64,000 bases of DNA from Nioella aestuarii (GTDB lineage Bacteria; Pseudomonadota; Alphaproteobacteria; Rhodobacterales; Rhodobacteraceae): assembly GCF_050896395.1 (NCBI RefSeq), contig NZ_JBPBBA010000007.1, positions 1-64,000 on the forward strand, given 5' to 3'. This document shows positions 9,186 through 17,091 of this stretch, piece by piece. Every line of letters begins with the position of its first letter. The first letter of the stretch is position 1. The notes below the pieces were generated by a model. It was not told the origin of the DNA, made no database searches, and worked only from the letters and a program-made list of their open reading frames with translations. Made by a program: the position numbers and the translations under genes.

Positions 9186-9360
9186 TTTCGCCGCGCACGC
9201 GCGTCGACCGGGGAACGCCCCTTCTCAACCCCCGCGTCGCGGGGGCATCGGCAGGGCGTGTTGCCACGGGAAATCTTAGACGGTGGTGACCCTGCCTCGA
9301 ATGCAGCGCGCGTTGCGGGTTCGGGATGCCTCCGGCGGGAGTATTTAGACCAAGAAGAAG
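9186..9360. repeat. Dispersed intergenic repeat, copy B
   Basis: Fills the gap between convergent DUF1674 and dapB. Modules in order are TTTCGCCGCG, ACGCCCCTTCTCAACCCC, a CCCCCGCG/CGCGGGGG-type stem, GTGTTGCCACGGG, and the core GCCTCCGGCGGGAG-TATTT followed by a CCAAGAAGAAG tail at 9328-9360, which runs into the dapB stop codon. It shares near-identical modules with the copies at 23340 and 51114. Confidence 0.75.
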
Positions 9361-9363
9361 GGC

Positions 9364-10176
9364 TTAGCGCATACCAAGGACATCGAGCATGTCGAAGCGC
9401 CCGGGGCCTTTGCCCTGGCCCCAGAGCGCGGCCTTGAGGGCGCCGCGCGCGAAGATGGCGCGATCCGTGGCGACATGGCGCAGCACGATCCGTTCGCCCT
9501 GACCGGCGAAAAGCACGTCATGTTCGCCCACAATATCACCGCCGCGAATGGCGGAGAAACCGATATGGCCGCGCTGGCGGGCACCGGTGATACCGTCGCG
9601 GCCCGAGTCCTTTGCGACATTGAGGTCGATGCCCCGGCCATCCGCTGCGGCCTGGCCCAGCATCAGGGCAGTGCCGGAGGGGGCGTCGACCTTGTGGTGG
9701 TGATGGGCCTCGATCACCTCGATATCGAAATCTTCGTCAAGCGCGGCGGCAACCTGCTTGGTGATCTGCACCAGAAGGTTTACGCCGAGGCTCATGTTGC
9801 CGGCCTGGATAATCGTCGCATGGCGGCTGGCATGGGTCAGGGCCTGGTCATGGCTGTCATCCATCCCAGTGGTGCCGATCACATGCACGCAGCGGGCCTG
9901 CGCGGTCAGTTGGGCGTGCGCCACTGTGGCGTCGGGCGAGGTGAAGTCGATCACGGCCTGCGCATTGACAATCGCGTCAATTGGGTCGGCATGGACAATG
10001 ACGCCAGTCGCCGCCCCCCCCATGCATTCCCCCAGATCGCGTCCTGACCAGTCATGGCCCGCTCGCTCTGTCACCGCGACCAGATGCGCTGCATCGCTGT
10101 CATTCACCAGTTTGATCAGCATCTGCCCCATTCGGCCTGATGCGCCCATTACTGCGATTCCGGTGCTGCCCTGCAT
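9364..10176 (-). CDS. dapB: 4-hydroxy-tetrahydrodipicolinate reductase
   Basis: NAD(P)H-dependent reductase of the DAP/lysine pathway, acting after DapA (encoded at 56165 in this window). The 270 residues counted from the ATG at 10176 match family length; an in-frame ATG at 10206 would add 10 residues. Visible motifs are the nucleotide-binding GASGRMGQ near the N-terminus, a DFTSPDAT block, GTTGMDD, and the active-site segment EAHHHHKVDAPSGTA. Its product feeds both lysine and peptidoglycan. It is divergent from rbfA with about 115 bases between starts. Confidence 0.96.
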   Translation of the reverse strand: MQGSTGIAVMGASGRMGQMLIKLVNDSDAAHLVAVTERAGHDWSGRDLGECMGGAATGVIVHADPIDAIVNAQAVIDFTSPDATVAHAQLTAQARCVHVIGTTGMDDSHDQALTHASRHATIIQAGNMSLGVNLLVQITKQVAAALDEDFDIEVIEAHHHHKVDAPSGTALMLGQAAADGRGIDLNVAKDSGRDGITGARQRGHIGFSAIRGGDIVGEHDVLFAGQGERIVLRHVATDRAIFARGALKAALWGQGKGPGRFDMLDVLGMR

Positions 10177-10292
10177 GGTCTCGATCCTTTGGCATATTCC
10201 TGCCATCGCTCTATCGCACCCGGCACGCGGGTTAAAGCCGTTGCTTGCGGGTGAACGGGTGATCCCATAAGTGGGGAGGAAAGGATGATGCT

Positions 10293-10709
10293 ATGGCTAA
10301 GAACAAGTTTCACGACGGACCGGGGCCCTCGCAGCGGCAGTTGCGGGTAGGCGAACTGATACGGCGTACCCTGTCGGATGTGCTGATGCAGGGGGATATT
10401 CACGACCCTGAACTGAACGCCATGTCGATCACAGTCAGCGAAGTGCGGACCTCGCCCGATTTGAAGATTGCAACCGTCTACGTGCTGCCCCTTGGCGGCG
10501 GCCAGCGGCAGGAGGCCATTCAAGCGCTGAAGCGCAACAAGGGCGAACTGCGCCGGATGATCACCAAGAAGATGAACCTGAAATACGCGCCTGACTTCCG
10601 GTTCCTGATTGATGAGACCTTCGACAAGATGGATGAGACTCGCGCGCTGTTTAACCAAGACAAGGTGCGGCAGGATCTGGACCGGTCCGAGGATGGCGAC
10701 GAGGAATAA
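10293..10709 (+). CDS. rbfA: 30S ribosome-binding factor A
   Basis: Small KH-fold protein of 138 residues needed for late maturation of the 30S subunit, acting near the 16S 5' helix and in cold adaptation. The characteristic segments RQLRVGELIRRTLSDVL and DPELNAMSITVSEVRTSPDLK are present, along with an acidic C-terminal tail. It starts a plus-strand cluster with truB and rpsO, as in the common rbfA-truB-rpsO order, but a secreted-protein gene begins one base after its stop codon. Confidence 0.95.
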   Translation: MAKNKFHDGPGPSQRQLRVGELIRRTLSDVLMQGDIHDPELNAMSITVSEVRTSPDLKIATVYVLPLGGGQRQEAIQALKRNKGELRRMITKKMNLKYAPDFRFLIDETFDKMDETRALFNQDKVRQDLDRSEDGDEE

Positions 10710-10710
10710 G

Positions 10711-11454
10711 ATGCGTGCGCTGATCCTCTCGCTGATGATGTTGGCCGCCCCTTCGGCGCAGGCAACCGAATGCCGGCAGGACCAGTTTGACGGGTCCGAT
10801 TTTACCATCTGCGAGGTGGACCTTAGCCGCGAGGATCTGAGACTGTTCCTGCGCGACGATGCGGGCAACATCCTGGGCAATTTCTCTCGTGTGGAGGGCA
10901 GCCTTGCTTCCGGTCAGCGGCTCGGATTTGCCGTGAATGCGGGCATGTTCCATGACGACAGGCGGCCCGTGGGGCTCTATATCGAGGATGGCCAGCAGGA
11001 GATGAGGATCATCACCTCGGACGGTCCAGGCAACTTCGGACTGCTGCCAAATGGGGTGTTCTGCATCCAGGATGGCCGCGCGCAGGTCATTGAAAGTCGC
11101 GCTTATGCGGCGAACCCGCCTGACTGCCGCTACGCCACCCAATCGGGGCCGATGCTGGTGATCGACGGAGCACTGCATCCGCGGTTTTTGCCCGACAGCA
11201 CATCGCTCAACATTCGCAACGGGGTTGGGGTCGATGCGACGGGTACCCGTGCGATTTTCGCGATTTCAGACCGGGCGGTGAATTTCGACCATTTCGGGCG
11301 GCTCTTCCGCGATCATCTGGGAACGCCCAATGCGCTCTACCTCGATGGACGGGTGTCGCGGCTTTATGCGCCTGACTTGGGTCGCGACGATTTCGGGTTT
11401 CAACTGGGCCCCATCCTTGGGACGGTTGTTGACGAGGCGGGCAAGTCCCTCTAG
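10711..11454 (+). CDS. Secreted phosphodiester glycosidase family protein
   Basis: Predicted secreted protein of 247 residues with signal peptide MRALILSLMMLAAPSAQA. The remainder resembles the phosphodiester glycosidase (NAGPA-type) domain family: the blocks AVNAGMFHDDRRPVGLYIEDG, NFGLLPNGVFC, SGPMLVIDG, RNGVGVD and ALYLDGRVSRLY correspond to conserved family elements. The animal member uncovers mannose-6-phosphate, while bacterial members are mostly uncharacterised. ATG 10711 is chosen because it directly follows the rbfA stop (10709) and yields the signal peptide. Its insertion between rbfA and truB suggests co-transcription with housekeeping genes. Substrate unknown. Confidence 0.82.
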   Translation: MRALILSLMMLAAPSAQATECRQDQFDGSDFTICEVDLSREDLRLFLRDDAGNILGNFSRVEGSLASGQRLGFAVNAGMFHDDRRPVGLYIEDGQQEMRIITSDGPGNFGLLPNGVFCIQDGRAQVIESRAYAANPPDCRYATQSGPMLVIDGALHPRFLPDSTSLNIRNGVGVDATGTRAIFAISDRAVNFDHFGRLFRDHLGTPNALYLDGRVSRLYAPDLGRDDFGFQLGPILGTVVDEAGKSL

Positions 11455-11496
11455 CAGCATCGCCTTTCTGGGACGGTTTGAACGGAGGCCCACGGC

Positions 11497-12399
11497 ATGG
11501 GGCGCAAGCGCAAGGGACGCGACATTCACGGCTGGCTGGTGGTGGACAAGCCCGCCGGGCTGACCTCGACCGCCGTGGTCAACAAGGTTCGTTGGGCATT
11601 CGATGCGAAGAAGGCAGGCCATGCGGGCACTTTGGACCCGGATGCCACGGGGGTGTTGGCGGTGGCTTTGGGTGAGGCGACCAAGACTGTGCCCTATATC
11701 ACCGACGCCATGAAGGCCTATGTCTTTACCGTCACATTTGGGGCCGCGACCAATACCGATGATGCCGAGGGCGAGGTGGTCCAGACAAGCGACCTGCGGC
11801 CGACGGATGATCAGATTATTGAGGCTCTGAAGGGGTTTGAAGGCGACATCATGCAAGTGCCGCCGAAGTTTTCCGCCGTGAAGATCGACGGGGAACGCGC
11901 CTATAAACTGGCGCGCGATGACGAAGAATTCGAGATCGCCGCGCGGCCCCTGTATGTGGAAAGCCTGACCCTGCTGTCCCGTCCTGATGCCGATCATGTC
12001 GAGTTGGAGATGGTCTGCGGAAAGGGCGGCTATGTCCGCTCGATCGCGCGAGATCTGGGTGAGGTGCTTGGCTGCCTGGGCCATGTCCAGCAGTTGCGCC
12101 GCGTCTGGTCAGGGCCTTTCGATGTTGAAGATGCGGTGGCATTCTCGTTGATCGAGGAGGGGGCCAAAGACCCCGAGCTCGACGCGCATCTGCTGCCCTT
12201 GCAGGTTGGGCTTGATGATTTGCCGGAACTGCGCGCCAATGATCTGGGGTTTGCCCGGCTTAAAAACGGCAACCCGGGGCAGGTTCTGGGCACCGCCGAA
12301 TATGGCGAGGAGGTCTGGGTGTCTTACAAGGGCGCTCCTGTGGCCGTTGGCATCTATCGCGGCGGCGAGGTTCATCCGTCCCGCGTTTTCAACCTGTGA
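11497..12399 (+). CDS. truB: tRNA pseudouridine55 synthase
   Basis: Makes pseudouridine 55 in the T-loop of tRNAs. The 300 residues include the N-terminal HGWLVVDKPAGLTST motif and the catalytic block HAGTLDPDATGVLAVA with the nucleophilic Asp, then CGKGGYVRSIARDLGE, which is typical of the family. A C-terminal PUA-like extension is present. Its stop codon overlaps the GTG start of the DUF1643 gene by four bases, so translation is probably coupled. Confidence 0.96.
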   Translation: MGRKRKGRDIHGWLVVDKPAGLTSTAVVNKVRWAFDAKKAGHAGTLDPDATGVLAVALGEATKTVPYITDAMKAYVFTVTFGAATNTDDAEGEVVQTSDLRPTDDQIIEALKGFEGDIMQVPPKFSAVKIDGERAYKLARDDEEFEIAARPLYVESLTLLSRPDADHVELEMVCGKGGYVRSIARDLGEVLGCLGHVQQLRRVWSGPFDVEDAVAFSLIEEGAKDPELDAHLLPLQVGLDDLPELRANDLGFARLKNGNPGQVLGTAEYGEEVWVSYKGAPVAVGIYRGGEVHPSRVFNL

Positions 12400-12908
12400 T
12401 CATCCGGACGCATCAAAAGGGCGATGCGGCCAGCGTTGCGGTCTATTCTGACTGTGAACGGTATCGATATTCGCTCAGCCGGGTCTGGGACGAGGCCGAG
12501 CCGCGCGTTTTGTTCATCATGCTGAACCCATCAAAGGCGACCGAGGTGCAGAATGATCCCACCGTGGAACGCTGCGAGCGGCGCGCGCGGGTGCTGGGGT
12601 TTGGCGGGTTTCGGGTGATGAATATCTTTGCATGGCGGGAAACCGACCCGCGCCTTCTGCGCGCCGCGCCTGATCCCGTGGGGGCTGACAACGACAGGCT
12701 CCTGCTTGATGGATTGGGATGGGCCGACACGGTCATTGCGGGGTGGGGCGTTCATGGCGAACACCTGAATCGCGGTCCGGAAGTTGAAGTGCTGTTGCGC
12801 GGGGCAGGGGTGGATCTGCATTGTCTGGGTCTTTCCAAGGCCGGGCATCCACGCCACCCGCTTTACATCGCCTATGCCACACAGCCGCAGGCCTGGCCTG
12901 CCCGTTGA
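12396..12908 (+). CDS. DUF1643 domain protein
   Basis: Protein of 170 residues starting at a GTG within the GTGA overlap with the truB stop. It matches the DUF1643 family: RYRYSLSRVW near the start, FIMLNPSKATE, DPTVERCERRARVLGFGGFRVMN and a late TVIAGWGVHG segment. Function of the family is unknown; members are short, soluble and often found beside mobile or housekeeping genes. Here the overlap with truB suggests co-expression with RNA modification, but no direct evidence of an RNA role can be read from the sequence. Confidence 0.8.
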   Translation: MIIRTHQKGDAASVAVYSDCERYRYSLSRVWDEAEPRVLFIMLNPSKATEVQNDPTVERCERRARVLGFGGFRVMNIFAWRETDPRLLRAAPDPVGADNDRLLLDGLGWADTVIAGWGVHGEHLNRGPEVEVLLRGAGVDLHCLGLSKAGHPRHPLYIAYATQPQAWPAR

Positions 12909-12954
12909 CCTCGCCTGCCTGCGCGCGCAGGGTGAGCAGAGGGAGGGCCGTGCC

Positions 12955-13854
12955 ATGTCGGATATTCCGGGTTTCACGCAAAGCTTTATCGAGACCAATG
13001 GGGTTCGCCTGTCGGTGCATCAGGGAGGGGAAGGGCCGCCGCTGATCTGCCTGCATGGGTATCCGCAGAACCATATGTGTTGGGTCAAAATCGCGCCCGA
13101 TCTGGCGCGCGACTTCCACGTGATCATCCCAGATCTGCGCGGCTATGGGGACAGCGATGCGCCGCCGGATGACGCGGACCACCACGTCTATTCCAAACGC
13201 GAGATGGCAAAGGATATCATTGGGATCATGGATTTCATGGGGCTGGAGAGGGCCCATATCCTTGGCCATGACCGTGGTGCCCGGGTGACTTACCGCCTTG
13301 CATTGGATCATCCCGAACGGGTGGATCGGCTCGGGATCATTGAGGTGGTTCCGACGGCTGATTTCTGGGCGTCATGGAACGCGGAACTGGCGCTGAAGGC
13401 GTATCACTGGACATTTCTGGCTCAACCCGCGCCTGTACCTGAACGCATGATCGCTGCTGATCCGGTGGCCTATTATGACTGGACATTATCCAGCTGGACC
13501 CATTGCCGAAGCCTCGCGCCCTTCGAAGGGGCCGGATTGGACAGCTATCGGCGTCAAGCGTCGGACCCGGCGAGGGTACATGCGATGTGTGCAGATTATC
13601 GCGCGGGAGCAACCATTGACCGCGCGCTGGATGAGGCCGACCGGCTCGCGGGCAACAAGATTGCGGCCCCGCTGCATTTTGTCTGGGCCAGCGCCGGGTT
13701 TCCGGCGAAAACAGGGGATCCGAAAGCGATCTGGCAAGCTTGGTGTGATCTGCCCGTCACCGGGGAGGAAATTCACGGAACCGGTCATTTCGCGATGGAA
13801 GAAGTGCCCGAAGCCATTCTGACTACAGTTCGCCCACATTTTGTGGCGGGTTAG
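12955..13854 (+). CDS. Alpha/beta hydrolase related to fluoroacetate dehalogenase
   Basis: Soluble alpha/beta hydrolase of 299 residues. ATG 12955 is chosen because it gives the usual haloacetate dehalogenase N-terminus; an upstream ATG at 12784 lies inside the previous gene. Visible features are the oxyanion HGYPQN block (about residues 35-39), nucleophile elbow GHDRGAR with Asp106, Arg107 and Arg110, a YHWTFLAQPAP block (His151, Trp152), DYRAG (Tyr215) and the catalytic GTGHF with His278. Relative to fluoroacetate dehalogenase RPA1163, as I recall it, nucleophile, halide-pocket His/Trp/Tyr and base are kept, but the catalytic acid Asp position is Glu130 (IIEVVPT). Likely cleaves a haloacid or ester; activity unproven. 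Confidence 0.8.
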   Translation: MSDIPGFTQSFIETNGVRLSVHQGGEGPPLICLHGYPQNHMCWVKIAPDLARDFHVIIPDLRGYGDSDAPPDDADHHVYSKREMAKDIIGIMDFMGLERAHILGHDRGARVTYRLALDHPERVDRLGIIEVVPTADFWASWNAELALKAYHWTFLAQPAPVPERMIAADPVAYYDWTLSSWTHCRSLAPFEGAGLDSYRRQASDPARVHAMCADYRAGATIDRALDEADRLAGNKIAAPLHFVWASAGFPAKTGDPKAIWQAWCDLPVTGEEIHGTGHFAMEEVPEAILTTVRPHFVAG

Positions 13855-13862
13855 CCCGCCGG

Positions 13863-15569
13863 TCAGGCAGTTTCGGCCAGATCGTCCAGGCGAATGTCGC
13901 GGATCAGGATGGCCGAGGGATCGAGCCCCTGCGCACCGGTTACGTGCAGAACAACTGTGCCATCCACCATTATGCTTGCGCCGGTGCCGTCGTCGAAATC
14001 TATCACCGAGACAGTCGGTTCTGGCGAGGCTTCAAGATCAACGCTGACCTGGATCTGATCTTCGTCAGGGTCAAAATCGGTAACAATCGCAGCCTCTGCA
14101 TCGGATTCGATGTAGCTGCCGGCTTCAAACAGGTCCGCGCCAAGGCCACCAATGCCAAGATCACCCGCCCCAAGGAACAGGTGGTCGTCGCCATCGCCGC
14201 CCACCAGCGTATCGGAGCTGTCCTCATCATAAGGACCGAAATCACTGTCGCCGCTGGTGAATGTGCCGTCGAGCGTGTCATTGCCGTCGCCACCAGACAT
14301 GTCATCCGAGCCGAAGCCGCCAAGCAGATAGTCGTTGCCCTCTCCGCCCTGCAATTCGTCGTCGCCGTCCGCGCCAAACAGAAGGTCGTTGCCATCATCT
14401 CCGGACAGGCTGTCGTCATCTTCGCCACCATGCAACAGGTCATGGCCGGTGCCGCCCGACAGAACATCCGCACCCTGATCGCCGTAAAGCTCATCGTTGC
14501 CTTCGTCGCCGAGCAAGGTGTCATCGCCCTCGTTGCCAAAGGCGAGATCGTTCTCAGTGCCACCAGAGATCAGATCGCCACCATCGCCACCCGTCAGGGC
14601 GTCAGCACCTTGCTGGCCGAACAGTTCGTCCATTCCGGCGCGCCCGCGAAGGATATCGTCACCGGTGCCGCCATTCAGCAGATCGTTGCCATCAAGACCG
14701 TTGATCGTGTCCTCACCCGCACCGCCATCAATTGTGTCGTTGTCATCGGTGCCGGTCAGGGAATCATCGCCGTCCGTCGGTTCCAGCGTTTCCTGTTCAA
14801 GCACGACGTCATCCAGCGTGACATCAGTGGTGCCATCCAGTTGCAGGATCTGAACACCGTCAGAGAAGACAGCAGTGCTGCCCATCTCTTCATCCGGTTC
14901 CAGCGTGATTTCAGGCGGGGTGTCACCATCGTAGCGCACCAGAATCGTATCTACACCGGAGATGAAATCAGTCAGGATCGGCACATCTTCGGGAACATCG
15001 TCGCGGGTCTGGAACACATCAGCCCCTTCGCCGCCGGTGACGATATCGCCATCGCCCAGAATCAGAGTGTCGTCATCGTCGCCCCCGTCCAGCGTATCGG
15101 CCCCTTCGCCGCCATCGAGTGTATCCTGGCCGTCATCGCCATACAGAAGATCATCGTCTTCTTCGCCGTACAGTTCATCGTCGCCTAGATCGCCTGTCAG
15201 AACATCACTGCCGGCGGTGCCGAATCGAATCTGCGGCTCCGGATCTTGGCTGGTGTCGGTCTGATAATCGTCTTCGGACTGATCGCTTTGATCACCGAAT
15301 AGATCATCCAACAGATTGCCGCCGGCCATGGTCGCTTCACCGGCCCCCTCATCAGAGGATGTTCCGGGATTGCCCATGCCGTCAGTGCCGAACAGAAGAT
15401 CATGCAGATCAGAGGTATAGACGGACGCGTCATAGCCGCCATCGCCGCGGCCATCGTCCGACGCGTCTGATCCTGCGCCTGTGCTGTTCTGGTCATCGTC
15501 GCTGGAAAACAGCCCCTCGAGCGCGAACCCGAGAAGCATCAGCAACATTACTCCACCCGCTGCAATCAT
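13863..15569 (-). CDS. Membrane-anchored RTX-type calcium-binding protein
   Basis: Acidic protein of 568 residues with many GGxGxDxLxG-type nonapeptide repeats that bind calcium in a beta-roll, clustered at about residues 120-200 and 265-470. The start at 15569 is set by AAAGGA upstream; it gives an N-terminal hydrophobic helix (MIAAGGVMLLMLLGFALEGLF), followed by a low-complexity Asp/Ser-rich linker. The C-terminus ends in a beta-rich part (DPDEDQIQVSVDLEA and later). A hydrophobic N-terminus is unusual for type I-secreted RTX toxins, which carry only a C-terminal signal, so this looks like a membrane-tethered surface protein. No type I secretion genes are adjacent. Confidence 0.85.
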   Translation of the reverse strand: MIAAGGVMLLMLLGFALEGLFSSDDDQNSTGAGSDASDDGRGDGGYDASVYTSDLHDLLFGTDGMGNPGTSSDEGAGEATMAGGNLLDDLFGDQSDQSEDDYQTDTSQDPEPQIRFGTAGSDVLTGDLGDDELYGEEDDDLLYGDDGQDTLDGGEGADTLDGGDDDDTLILGDGDIVTGGEGADVFQTRDDVPEDVPILTDFISGVDTILVRYDGDTPPEITLEPDEEMGSTAVFSDGVQILQLDGTTDVTLDDVVLEQETLEPTDGDDSLTGTDDNDTIDGGAGEDTINGLDGNDLLNGGTGDDILRGRAGMDELFGQQGADALTGGDGGDLISGGTENDLAFGNEGDDTLLGDEGNDELYGDQGADVLSGGTGHDLLHGGEDDDSLSGDDGNDLLFGADGDDELQGGEGNDYLLGGFGSDDMSGGDGNDTLDGTFTSGDSDFGPYDEDSSDTLVGGDGDDHLFLGAGDLGIGGLGADLFEAGSYIESDAEAAIVTDFDPDEDQIQVSVDLEASPEPTVSVIDFDDGTGASIMVDGTVVLHVTGAQGLDPSAILIRDIRLDDLAETA

Positions 15570-15973
15570 TTTCGTTCCTTTTGCCTCAACGAAGGGCCCC
15601 GGGGGTTGAGCCTTTTCATATAGTTGACGATGATCCTGCGCCGGTCGTTGGGTCATTTACCGGCCACCACAAGGTTTTCCTGTGGAATAAATGTGGCGCT
15701 GTTTCCGAACCGTGAATGAAGCGCCTTTTGCTGTCCCTATGTTCAGAGTCTTTGATAAAAAGCTCAATAAAATCTTACTCAGTTGGTTAATGCCCAACTG
15801 CCCCAATCCCGGCAGAATTGCCTTATTTGGAAGGGGAAAAGGGGGGTTCCCTTTGTAGAGAATATCCCCTATACGCCCGCAATCGCCCCTGACGGGGTGA
15901 TGACTCTCCACGGGCCTTGCTGGACGACATCCCGGCCTGCGCCGTCCACTTTGAACCTGAAAAGGAGACCCCG
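15570..15973. other. Intergenic region between the RTX gene and rpsO
   Basis: About 400 bases with no supported gene. It must hold the divergent promoters of the RTX gene and rpsO. Two things can be seen: an inverted repeat GGCGCT/AGCGCC around 15700-15735, and a CCCCTATACG segment near 15870 that could be a -10-type element of rpsO, about 100 bases upstream of the start. The rpsO start codon is preceded by AAAGGAGA. No riboswitch was recognised. Confidence 0.4.
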
Positions 15974-16243
15974 ATGTCGATCACTGCCGAAGAAAAAGCC
16001 CGCTTGATCGCGGAATTCGCAACCAAAGAAGGCGACACCGGTTCGCCCGAAGTGCAGGTCGCGATTCTCACCAGCCGCATCAACACGCTGACCGAGCACT
16101 TCAAAAGCCACAAGAAGGACAACCACTCTCGCCGTGGTCTTCTGATGATGGTTGCTCAGCGTCGTAAGCTGCTGGACTACACCAAGGCCAAGGATGAAGC
16201 TCGTTACCAGAGCCTGATCCAGCGTCTCGGCATCCGCCGCTAA
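15974..16243 (+). CDS. rpsO: 30S ribosomal protein S15
   Basis: Ribosomal protein of 89 residues, exactly the family length, binding 16S rRNA in the central domain. It starts MSITAEEKARLI and includes GDTGSPEVQVA, the HxKDxHSRRGL block and the C-terminal YQSLIQRLGIRR. ATG 15974 is preceded by AAAGGAGA at good spacing. An intrinsic terminator follows 23 bases after the stop, so rpsO here looks monocistronic, or at least partly separated from whatever would usually follow (often pnp, which is not seen here). Confidence 0.98.
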   Translation: MSITAEEKARLIAEFATKEGDTGSPEVQVAILTSRINTLTEHFKSHKKDNHSRRGLLMMVAQRRKLLDYTKAKDEARYQSLIQRLGIRR

Positions 16244-16266
16244 ACGCAGCCTGATACCGAATACGA

Positions 16267-16298
16267 ACGCCCGTCCGGTCCCATCCGGGCGGGTGTTT
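16267..16298 (+). terminator. Intrinsic terminator of rpsO
   Basis: Twelve-base arms at 16267-16278 and 16285-16296 pair with G-U wobbles, with a six-base loop, followed by a short T-rich tail (TTTGCGTTT). It lies between rpsO and a convergent phosphatase gene. Confidence 0.75.
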
Positions 16299-16311
16299 GC
16301 GTTTCAGGGGC

Positions 16312-17091
16312 TCAGATCGGTTGACGGCGCGCCATCAAGGCTGCGTGGATCGGCTGGTTGGCCGCAATCACGCCGGGCAGCAGCGGGTGTGGGTTGTTGA
16401 AGCTCAGTGGCCGATTGTCCCGGTCTGAAATTCGCCCCCCGGCCTCGGACACGATCAGGGCGCCCGCGGCGATATCCCATTCCCAGCTGTCGCGGAAGGT
16501 GATCATGCCATCGAAGCGGCCCTGTCCGACAAGCGCCAGCCGATAGGCAAGCGAGGGACGGAAGCTTCGGCGAACCGTGGGCACGCCCCCCGGCCAGTGA
16601 TCCGGCCGGAAATTCGGACGAGAGGCCAAAACAGTGGCCTGAGGCTCTTCGCTTGTACGCGACGCCAAGAGGGGTGCGCCGTTCAGCGCCGCCCCTTTCC
16701 CGAGCTCTGCCGTGAACATCCGGTCCAGCAACGGCAGATACACCACCGCTGCCGTCACCAGCCCTTGACGGGTGATGGCAAGGGAGTGGGCGAAGTTCTT
16801 TTGCCCGTCGATGAAAGACCGCGTGCCGTCGATAGGATCGACGATGAAGACGTGATCGCGTGACAGCCGATCCGCTCCGTCCTCGGTTTCCTCGGACAGC
16901 CAGCCATAGCCGGGTCGCGCGGTGGTCAGGTTTTCACGCAGCATGGCGTCAATTTCCAGATCAGCCTCGGTCACGGGACCGTGGCCGCCCGGCTTGTCCC
17001 AGATCTGCGGATCACGTGTCCAGTGGCGTTCGGCGATCCGGCCCGCGTCCAGTGCCGCGTCGATCAGAAGGGTAAGATCAGGCCCCGGCAA
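16312..17091 (-). CDS. Inositol monophosphatase family protein (CysQ-like)
   Basis: Soluble Mg/Li-sensitive-type phosphatase of 259 residues. The three family motifs are visible: GPVTEADLEID and SEETEDG near the N-terminus, VDPIDGTRSFIDGQ (metal ligands Asp, Asp) in the middle, and WEWDIAAGALIVSEAGG in the C-terminal half. The tight fit to the bacterial 3'(2'),5'-bisphosphate nucleotidase subgroup suggests PAP hydrolysis in sulfur assimilation, but inositol or other sugar phosphates cannot be excluded. Its start overlaps the end of pmbA by 14 bases, so the two are likely co-translated. Confidence 0.85.
   Translation of the reverse strand: MPGPDLTLLIDAALDAGRIAERHWTRDPQIWDKPGGHGPVTEADLEIDAMLRENLTTARPGYGWLSEETEDGADRLSRDHVFIVDPIDGTRSFIDGQKNFAHSLAITRQGLVTAAVVYLPLLDRMFTAELGKGAALNGAPLLASRTSEEPQATVLASRPNFRPDHWPGGVPTVRRSFRPSLAYRLALVGQGRFDGMITFRDSWEWDIAAGALIVSEAGGRISDRDNRPLSFNNPHPLLPGVIAANQPIHAALMARRQPI

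Noticed and set aside
14280..15180. Tandem DNA repeat or CRISPR-like array
   Set aside because: The periodicity of about 27 bases comes from the nine-residue RTX coding repeats; units are not conserved as DNA and there are no spacers.
13944..15188. A 414-codon open frame opposite the RTX gene
   Set aside because: Its repetitive Ile/Val/Ala-rich product is just the reverse reading of the RTX nonapeptide repeats.
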